A stretch of 39,263 bases of DNA from the NCBI GenBank assembly GCA_021286765.1, contig JAJTBS010000007.1:1-39263 (forward strand). The letters run 5' to 3'. The notes below the pieces were generated by a model, which saw nothing but the letters and a program-made list of their open reading frames with translations, was not told where the DNA came from and ran no database searches. This document shows, piece after piece, positions 34,335-39,263 of this stretch (position 1 is the first letter of the stretch; each line of letters begins with the position of its first letter). The translations under genes were made by a program, and so were the position numbers. The stretch comes from Holophagaceae bacterium. GTDB taxonomy: Bacteria; Acidobacteriota; Holophagae; Holophagales; Holophagaceae.

Positions 34335-34507
34335 TCTTTCCTATCAACTATTTCTGGACATGACGGGCGTCTATTGGGTGAACTTAGGAGGCAGCCCCTT
34401 GCCACCTTCTGAGCGACGTCCGGTTCACCCCGTGATGCCCGCCTACCCCCACGACCACCCTGCCTGGCAGTCCCTCACCAGAGTCCCACCTCATCCTGCG
34501 AGCCGAC

Positions 34508-36787
34508 ATGCGCCAACCCCACACCCTTCCAGCACTCCTCACCGGCCTGGCGATGCTGCTGGCCGGTGCACAGATTCACGCCGTCGCTTCTGAACCCCAG
34601 CAGACCGAGCCGGCTCCCAAGAAGACCCAGGGGAAACCGGCGAAGGCGAAGAAGGAGGACATCCCCTCGGCCGTGGTCGTCGTGTCAGCCACGCGCACGG
34701 AGCGGGTGGAAAAGGAGACCACCACCACGGTCACCGTCACCACCGAAAAGGAGATCGAGCGGAACCTGGTCACCAACATCATCGACCTCACCCGGAATGA
34801 GCCGGGCGTCGAGGTCGGCAATCAGCCCGACCGCAAGGGTGCCTCCAGCTTCAGCATCCGCGGGATCGGTGGCAACCGGGTCCTCATCCTGGTGGATGGC
34901 GTGAACCTCCCCGATGGTGCCGAGGCATCCCGGGGCCTCAGCCGGGACTATGTGGACCTGGATTCCCTCAAGCGCGTGGAGATCCTCCGCGGCTCCGGCT
35001 CCGCCCTCTACGGAAGCGATGCCCTCGCCGGCGTGGTGACCTACACCACCCTGGACGCCGCCGACCTGCTCAGCGACCAAGGGAGCTTCGCCGGGCGCTT
35101 CAAGACCGGTTACGCGAGCGTCAACAACCAAAAGACCGCCACCGCCACCGTGGCCGGCCGTCTGGGCGCCTGGGATGGCATCGTGGTCGCGACTCGCCGC
35201 CAGGGCAACGAGATGACGCCCGCCTTGGGTACCCCCAATCCCCTGTCCTCCGAGTCCGCCAGCGTCTTGGCCAAGCTGGGCTGGCAGCCCGCCGCCCACC
35301 ACCAGGTGCGCTTCGGCTACCAGGGCTTCGAGCGCCAGGAGAAGGTCTTCCTCCAGGGCCTGCTGGGGCCGGCTTTTGGGGCCCCCGGCACCTACATCGT
35401 CGATGACCGGGGCGACGACCGGAACCGGCGCAACCAGTTCAGCCTGGAGCATGTCTTTGAAGATGACTCCGCCTTCCTCCAGCGCATTGAGTGGCGGGTC
35501 TTCTACCAGTCCGCCTACAGCCTGGAGCACACGGACGAGTATCGCCAGACCCGCACCGTGACGCCCTACCTGAACCGGGTGCGCCTCACGGACTACACCT
35601 TCGACCAGGACATCTGGGGCCTGCGCTCCCAGGCCGAGCGGCGCTTCACGGTGGGTGGCTGGGCTCACCGGCTGCTCTTCGGCCTCGACCTCAACCGCAC
35701 CCAGACGTCAGAACCCTACGACCGGACCCAGATCACGTTCAACACGGGTGCCGTCACCAAGAACGTCGCGGGGCAGCTCTACCCCATCAAGCTCATTCCC
35801 GATTCCACGACCACCACCACCGGCCTCTTCCTCCAGGAGGAGATCCTGAGCCCCAGTGGGACCTGGTCCTTCGTGCCGGGCCTCCGCCTTGACCGCTACG
35901 ACCTGAATCCGAAGCCGGATACGATCTTCCAGGCCGGCAACACGCTCAACACGCCCGTGGCCGGCATCAAGAATTCAGCTGTGAGTCCCAAGCTGGGCAT
36001 CGTCGGCAAGCTCAACGACACCTGGTCGGCCTACACCCAGTACGCGCAGGGTTTCCGCAATCCCCCCTACGACTACACCAACATGACCATGACCTCCTTC
36101 GTCCAGGACTACCGCATCATCCCCAACCCGGGCTTGAAGCCCGAGCGCAGCCGCAGCTACGAGCTGGGTCTGCGGGGCGACCGGGACACCTGGAACCTGG
36201 GATTCGCCCTGTTCCAGAACCGCTACACGGACTTCATCACCGACGTGAACCTCGGACCAGACCCCGTCTCCGGCGTGAGCATGACCTTCCAGTACCAGAA
36301 CATCCAGGATGTTCGAATCGAGGGCGCCGAGCTCCGGGCCGGCTGCATCTTCCTCGGCGGCTGGCGCTCCAGCTTCTCCGTGGCCTACGCCAAGGGCGAG
36401 GACGGCCGAACCCGGGCTCCCATCAATTCGGTGGCCCCCCTGCGCTCAACCCTGGGCCTCGGCTATCACCGGGGTGAAGCCTGGGGCGCGGACGCCACCT
36501 TGACCGTCGTCTCCGCCAAGCATCGGGGTGATGTGGCGCTTGATCCCAGCAATGGCTATACGGATCCCTTCCTCACCCCGGGATACACGAAGCTGGACCT
36601 GCTCGGTTTCAGCGCCTTCCACTGGAAGGGCGACTGGCGCCTCCAGGGGGGCCTTTTCAACGCCCTCGACAAAGGCTACTGGCGGTGGGAGGACGTCCGT
36701 GGCTTCCCCAACGGCGACTCCTACATCCCCCGCTACTCTCAGCCGGGACGGCACTTCGGCTTGAGCCTCACCTGCAGCTGGAAGTAG
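34508..36787 (+). CDS. TonB-dependent receptor, probable haem/haemoprotein type
   Basis: A 759-residue outer-membrane receptor. It has a signal peptide (about 1-28, ending AGAQIHAVAS), a Lys/Pro-rich linker, and a TonB-box-like SAVVVVSATRTE (54-65). The plug domain follows, with GVEVGNQPDRKGASSFSIRG, NRVLILVDGVNLPDG and RVEILRGSGSALYGSDALAGVV. The 22-strand barrel contains YAQGFRNPPYD and NPGLKPERSRSYELG, the FRxP and NPxL motifs of the haemoglobin/haem receptor group, so haem or haemoprotein uptake is the best guess; iron-siderophore or vitamin uptake cannot be excluded. The last residues are SLTCSWK: the usual C-terminal aromatic is one residue in from the end. No haem transporter or TonB gene is adjacent. 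The ATG at 34508 is chosen for the signal peptide. Confidence 0.87.
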   Translation: MRQPHTLPALLTGLAMLLAGAQIHAVASEPQQTEPAPKKTQGKPAKAKKEDIPSAVVVVSATRTERVEKETTTTVTVTTEKEIERNLVTNIIDLTRNEPGVEVGNQPDRKGASSFSIRGIGGNRVLILVDGVNLPDGAEASRGLSRDYVDLDSLKRVEILRGSGSALYGSDALAGVVTYTTLDAADLLSDQGSFAGRFKTGYASVNNQKTATATVAGRLGAWDGIVVATRRQGNEMTPALGTPNPLSSESASVLAKLGWQPAAHHQVRFGYQGFERQEKVFLQGLLGPAFGAPGTYIVDDRGDDRNRRNQFSLEHVFEDDSAFLQRIEWRVFYQSAYSLEHTDEYRQTRTVTPYLNRVRLTDYTFDQDIWGLRSQAERRFTVGGWAHRLLFGLDLNRTQTSEPYDRTQITFNTGAVTKNVAGQLYPIKLIPDSTTTTTGLFLQEEILSPSGTWSFVPGLRLDRYDLNPKPDTIFQAGNTLNTPVAGIKNSAVSPKLGIVGKLNDTWSAYTQYAQGFRNPPYDYTNMTMTSFVQDYRIIPNPGLKPERSRSYELGLRGDRDTWNLGFALFQNRYTDFITDVNLGPDPVSGVSMTFQYQNIQDVRIEGAELRAGCIFLGGWRSSFSVAYAKGEDGRTRAPINSVAPLRSTLGLGYHRGEAWGADATLTVVSAKHRGDVALDPSNGYTDPFLTPGYTKLDLLGFSAFHWKGDWRLQGGLFNALDKGYWRWEDVRGFPNGDSYIPRYSQPGRHFGLSLTCSWK

Positions 36788-36795
36788 GCCGACGC

Positions 36796-36812
36796 CCCCG
36801 GGAATCCCGGGG
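36796..36812 (+). terminator. GC-rich hairpin after the TonB receptor
   Basis: CCCCGGG, loop AAT, CCCGGGG: a perfect seven-base-pair stem starting nine bases after the receptor stop. No T-run follows, so if it terminates transcription it does so with Rho, or it protects the 3' end. It would also lie downstream of hisS, which converges from the other side. Confidence 0.4.
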
Positions 36813-36901
36813 AGTCTGCCCTCGGTACGGCGCACTCAGGCGGTCCTTTCCCTCGGCGGGGTTCTTCCGGGGGGCCAAGCCGTAGGGATGTTCCGGGGCG
36901 C

Positions 36902-38149
36902 CTAACTAGCGGCCAACCTTTTGGCCAGGTCTGCCAAGGCCCAGGTCTCCTGCTCGCCCGTGGCCATGCGCTTGACGGTGATGGTGCCGCTGTCGAGTTC
37001 CCCGTCGCCCAGGATGAGCACCGTCTGGATGCCCAGGCGGTTGGCGGAGGCCATGGCCTTCTTGAGGGCACCGCCGCGGGTCTCGAGCTGCAGGGCCACG
37101 CCGGCGTCCCAGAGGGCGCGTGCCAGCTTGAGGGCCTCGGTGGTGGCGCGCTCGCCCAGGGGGATGAGCAGGGCCGGGGCGGTGGCCGGGGCGTCGCCCT
37201 TCACCTGCTGCAGCACCATGGCCAGGCGGTCGAGGCCAATGGCCCAACCGAAGGCGGGCACGTCGGGGCCTCCCAGATGCTTCACCAGCAGGTCGTAGCG
37301 GCCGCCGCCCAGCAGCGCGCTCTGGGCGCCGAGGTCGGAGCTGAGCACTTCGAAGGCCGTGCGGGTGTAGTAGTCCAGGCCGCGCACCAGGCGTGGATCC
37401 TCCACGAAGGGGATGGCCAGTTCGGTGAGCAGCACCTTGAGGCGGGCATGGTGCTTCGCCGAGGCCTCGTCCAGGTGGTCGGTGATGACCGGGTGGCCGG
37501 CCAAGGCGGCCTGGCAGCGCTCGTTCTTGCAGTCCAGCACGCGCAGCGGGTTGGTCTCGATGCGGCGGTGGCAGTCCTCGCAGAACTGGTCGGCCCGCTC
37601 GGCGAAGAAGGCGCGGAAGGCGGCGTGGAAGGCGGGGCGGGATTCGGGCGTGCCCACACTGTTGATGGAGAACACCAGCGACTTGAGGCCCAGCTCCGTG
37701 AGGAAGCTGTGGAGCATGAGGAGGGACTCTGCCTCGCTCTCGGGCGTGGCCACGCCGAAGCTCTCCGCGCCGATCTGCCAGAACTGGCGGTAGCGGCCCG
37801 TCTGCATGCGCTCGTAGCGGAACTGCTGGCCGATGTAATAGAACAGGACGGGATCGTTGTTCAGCAGGAGCTTGTGCTGGATGGCCGCCCGCACCACACC
37901 GGCCGTGTTCTCGGGACGCATGACCACCTCGCGGCCGCCCTTGTCCGTGAACTGGTACATCTCCTTGTTCACGATGTCGGAGCTCTCGCCCACGCTGCGC
38001 TTGAAGACGTCCAGCTCCTCGAGGATGGGTGTGCGGATCTCGCCATAGCCGTGGCGTCCGAACACGCGGCGGGCGGTTTCCTCGATATGCTGGAACCAGC
38101 GCAGCTCCGCCCCGAAGAGATCCCGCATTCCTTTCACCGACTGGGCCAT
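36902..38149 (-). CDS. hisS: Histidyl-tRNA synthetase
   Basis: Class IIa synthetase that charges tRNA-His. The start is ATG 38149 (MAQSVKGMRDLFG), with GGGAG seven bases upstream; the frame continues 21 residues further but adds nothing family-like. The 415 residues contain motif 1 (GYGEIRTPILEE), motif 2 (GQQFRYERMQTGRYRQFWQIGAE), the HisA signature LVRGLDYYTRTAFEV, the motif 3 region AFGWAIGLDRLAMVL, and the C-terminal anticodon-binding domain from about 325 (PALLIPLGERATTEALKLA). Two cysteine pairs (CEDC and CKNERC) in the insertion domain may bind zinc. Its start codon overlaps that of the divergent amidase gene. Confidence 0.96.
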   Translation of the reverse strand: MAQSVKGMRDLFGAELRWFQHIEETARRVFGRHGYGEIRTPILEELDVFKRSVGESSDIVNKEMYQFTDKGGREVVMRPENTAGVVRAAIQHKLLLNNDPVLFYYIGQQFRYERMQTGRYRQFWQIGAESFGVATPESEAESLLMLHSFLTELGLKSLVFSINSVGTPESRPAFHAAFRAFFAERADQFCEDCHRRIETNPLRVLDCKNERCQAALAGHPVITDHLDEASAKHHARLKVLLTELAIPFVEDPRLVRGLDYYTRTAFEVLSSDLGAQSALLGGGRYDLLVKHLGGPDVPAFGWAIGLDRLAMVLQQVKGDAPATAPALLIPLGERATTEALKLARALWDAGVALQLETRGGALKKAMASANRLGIQTVLILGDGELDSGTITVKRMATGEQETWALADLAKRLAAS

Positions 38150-38927
38150 GATCCGACTCCCAAGCATCCTGCTTGCCACCTTCAGCCTACTGGCATGGGG
38201 CCAGACTCCCAAACCCGCCGCGCCCCAGCCCCGCCTGAAAGTGATGGTGGATCCCGGTCATGGCGGCGACGATGGCGGCGCCAAGGGGCCCAAGGGCCTC
38301 AAGGAGAAGACCGCCGCCCTGGAAATCGGCAAGGCCGTGGCGACCCGGCTGGAGTCGGCCGGCTTCCAGGCCGTGCTCACCCGGGATGACGACACCTTCA
38401 TCCCCCTCTGGGACCGGGCCAGGGCGGCCAATGCCCAGGGGGCCGACCTCTTCATCAGCCTCCACCTGAATGCGGCCAGGGCCAAGGCCGCCCGGGGTTC
38501 CGAGGTGTACTTCCTGAGTCTGGGCAAGGGCGACGATGACGATGTGGTGGCGGTGGAGAACGCCGGCGCGGGCGCCGACCCCGGTGGCGCCGACAGCGTG
38601 GTGGCCAGCATCCTGGATGATCTTGCCCAGAAGGCCTTCCTGCAGGATTCCGAGCGCCTGGCCGTGGCGGTCCAGGGCCAGCTGAACCGACTGGCCGGCA
38701 TCAAGGAACGGGGCGTCAAGCAGGCGCCTTTCATCGTCCTGCGCGGAGCCGCCATGCCGGCCGTGCTGGTCGAGGTCGCCTTCATCTCCAACCCCAAGGA
38801 GGAGGAGAAGCTGAAGGACGCCGCCTTCCGCGCGAAGGTCGCCGATGCCATCACCCTCGGTGTCCGCCGCTACTTCGCCGAAGCCAACGGCGCCGTGCGC
38901 CGGCGGATGGTGGGGGGACCGGGTTGA
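38148..38927 (+). CDS. N-acetylmuramoyl-L-alanine amidase (Amidase_3)
   Basis: A 259-residue zinc amidase that cleaves the lactyl-L-Ala bond of peptidoglycan, exported to the periplasm by an N-terminal signal (MIRLPSILLATFSLLAWGQT). Amidase_3 ligands are present: H38 (VDPGHGGDDGGA), E53 (LKEKTAAL), H106 (ISLHLNAA) and the catalytic glutamate E209 (VLVEVAFISNPKEEEKL). The acidic stretch GDDDDVVAVENAGAGADPGG (about 128-147) is probably the regulatory helix or loop that covers the active site in AmiC-type enzymes. ATG 38148 is two bases from the hisS start on the other strand and has no Shine-Dalgarno sequence, so translation may be leaderless. It is followed by tRNA-Arg on the same strand. Confidence 0.9.
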   Translation: MIRLPSILLATFSLLAWGQTPKPAAPQPRLKVMVDPGHGGDDGGAKGPKGLKEKTAALEIGKAVATRLESAGFQAVLTRDDDTFIPLWDRARAANAQGADLFISLHLNAARAKAARGSEVYFLSLGKGDDDDVVAVENAGAGADPGGADSVVASILDDLAQKAFLQDSERLAVAVQGQLNRLAGIKERGVKQAPFIVLRGAAMPAVLVEVAFISNPKEEEKLKDAAFRAKVADAITLGVRRYFAEANGAVRRRMVGGPG

Positions 38928-38990
38928 GGCGCGTGGGCCAGAGGCCGACCTTGAACCGAAGCCAATTCGAAGCCATGATGGAAGGTCGCC

Positions 38991-39067
38991 GTACCCGTAG
39001 CTCAGTTGGATAGAGCGTTGGCCTCCGAAGCCAAAGGTCGCTGGTTCGATTCCAGTCGGGTGCACCA
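38991..39067 (+). tRNA. tRNA-Arg (anticodon CCG)
   Basis: A 77-base cloverleaf with encoded CCA. The acceptor arm is GTACCCG/CGGGTGC with one G-U pair, the D arm is AGCTCAGTTGGATAGAGC, and the anticodon arm is TTGGC-CTCCGAA-GCCAA with CCG at the anticodon position. A short variable loop follows, then the T arm GCTGG-TTCGATT-CCAGT. It reads the CGG arginine codon, which should be frequent in this GC-rich genome. A perfect 18-base-pair inverted repeat begins at its last base. Confidence 0.97.
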
Positions 39068-39106
39068 ACCAAGCCAAGGGGGCCATCCGGCCCCCTTGGC
39101 TTGGTT
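39067..39106 (+). terminator. Perfect 18-bp hairpin after tRNA-Arg
   Basis: Bases 39067-39084 (starting AACCAAGCC) pair perfectly with 39089-39106 around the loop ATCC. This is a very stable stem of the kind that ends tRNA transcripts, but GAGG follows rather than a T-run. It may end the transcript through Rho or shape tRNA 3' processing. Its right half is also the left part of the direct repeat described next. Confidence 0.6.
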
Positions 39107-39134
39107 GAGGTTCCGGAATCGAACCAGCGAGTGC
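39080..39134. repeat. 55-bp direct repeat, copy 1, with tRNA-antisense segment
   Basis: This 55-base segment recurs identically at 39209-39263, 129 bases further on. It contains GGCCATCCGG, the right arm of the tRNA hairpin, and GGAATCGAACCAGCGA (39115-39130), which is the exact reverse complement of 16 bases of the tRNA-Arg T arm (39038-39053). Confidence 0.85.
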
Positions 39135-39208
39135 ATCGCCCGAGACGCGCCACAAGGGCGCGTCGAAGGGAGGCGGGGCGGCGAAGCCGCACGGTTCGAT
39201 TCCCACCA

Positions 39209-39263
39209 GGGCCATCCGGCCCCCTTGGCTTGGTTGAGGTTCCGGAATCGAACCAGCGAGTGC
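39209..39263. repeat. 55-bp direct repeat, copy 2, cut by window end
   Basis: This copy is identical to 39080-39134 and runs to the last base of the window, so its true length is unknown. It is preceded by CGGTTCGATTCCCACCA (39192-39208), which resembles a tRNA T loop joined directly to a CCA end without an acceptor strand. The 129-base spacing may be one unit of a tandem array. Confidence 0.8.

Larger units (their letters stand above)
34127..34507. other. Divergent intergenic region between rhlE and the TonB receptor
   Basis: 381 bases without a convincing gene. From rhlE outward it holds the rhlE leader and candidate promoter, an AT-richer patch at about 34312-34375 with a tandem GTCACAAAA repeat, and a strong ribosome-site sequence (AGGAGG at 34386-34391) seven bases before a TTG that opens a short reading frame. 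I did not recognise a riboswitch or a Fur-box-like palindrome. The TonB receptor itself has only a weak purine stretch before its ATG. Confidence 0.6.

Noticed and set aside
34127..34507. Possible riboswitch or Fur box upstream of the TonB receptor
   Set aside because: I could not find a cobalamin-box sequence or a Fur-type 19-base palindrome; only the tandem GTCACAAAA repeat is evident.
38187..39215. Long minus-strand frame over the amidase and tRNA, containing TGIEPATFGFGGQRSIQLSYGYG
   Set aside because: This peptide is the familiar antisense translation of a tRNA gene and its flank. The sense strand holds a complete tRNA-Arg and a convincing amidase.
1..39263. CRISPR arrays, insertion sequences, prophage genes
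   Set aside because: No regularly spaced short repeats, transposase or phage structural genes were seen; the only repeats are those listed.

Overview
The window is strongly GC-rich, densely packed bacterial chromosome. The gene content points to a Gram-negative anaerobe or facultative anaerobe: a TonB-dependent outer-membrane receptor, an RND efflux system, hydEFG [FeFe]-hydrogenase maturases, bacterial-type aspS and hisS, and a cell-wall amidase. My best guess is Acidobacteriota of the Holophaga/Geothrix type, but this rests on overall impression and not on a marker gene. I see no phage, insertion sequence, CRISPR array or replication origin.

Layout. (1) 1-4396, plus strand: 3' part of typA, a YdcF-like DUF218 membrane protein, a GAF protein with a degenerate GGDEF domain, and rsmI. 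(2) 4482-6240: a small exported NTF2-fold immunity-like protein (minus), an MFS exporter (plus), and a 53-codon relic of a NuoE/HydC-type [2Fe-2S] protein (minus). (3) 6334-10043, minus: overlapping hydG-hydF-hydE, with a DMT/EamA transporter upstream. (4) 11058-13715, minus: a translationally overlapped sensor kinase, ECF sigma factor and double-zinc-finger cupin anti-sigma factor. (5) 13800-18451, plus: soluble GAF histidine kinase, ArnB-like PLP aminotransferase, and a membrane PAS hybrid kinase with its own receiver. (6) 32775 down to 18462, minus: ten closely spaced genes, namely marR, a periplasmic metallo-beta-lactamase-fold hydrolase, mdtA-mdtB-mdtC, a membrane protein, aspS, an unknown protein, a SprT-like metalloprotein and a HAD 5'-nucleotidase. 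(7) 32831-39263: rhlE (minus), a haem-type TonB receptor (plus), hisS (minus) and an amidase (plus) whose start codons overlap, tRNA-Arg(CCG), then a tRNA-derived repeat at the window edge.

How the genes work together. HydG, HydE and HydF together build the [FeFe]-hydrogenase H-cluster, so an active hydrogenase should be encoded elsewhere; the only structural trace here is the HydC-like relic just downstream of hydE. MdtA, MdtB and MdtC form a tripartite efflux pump that lacks a local outer-membrane channel. They follow a MarR gene whose start carries a perfect palindrome next to a good promoter, which suggests autoregulated, inducible efflux combined with a periplasmic hydrolase. The sensor kinase/sigma/anti-sigma cluster may link a membrane signal to sigma-factor release. 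Three histidine kinases lie within 6 kb, but no separate response regulator is present in the window.
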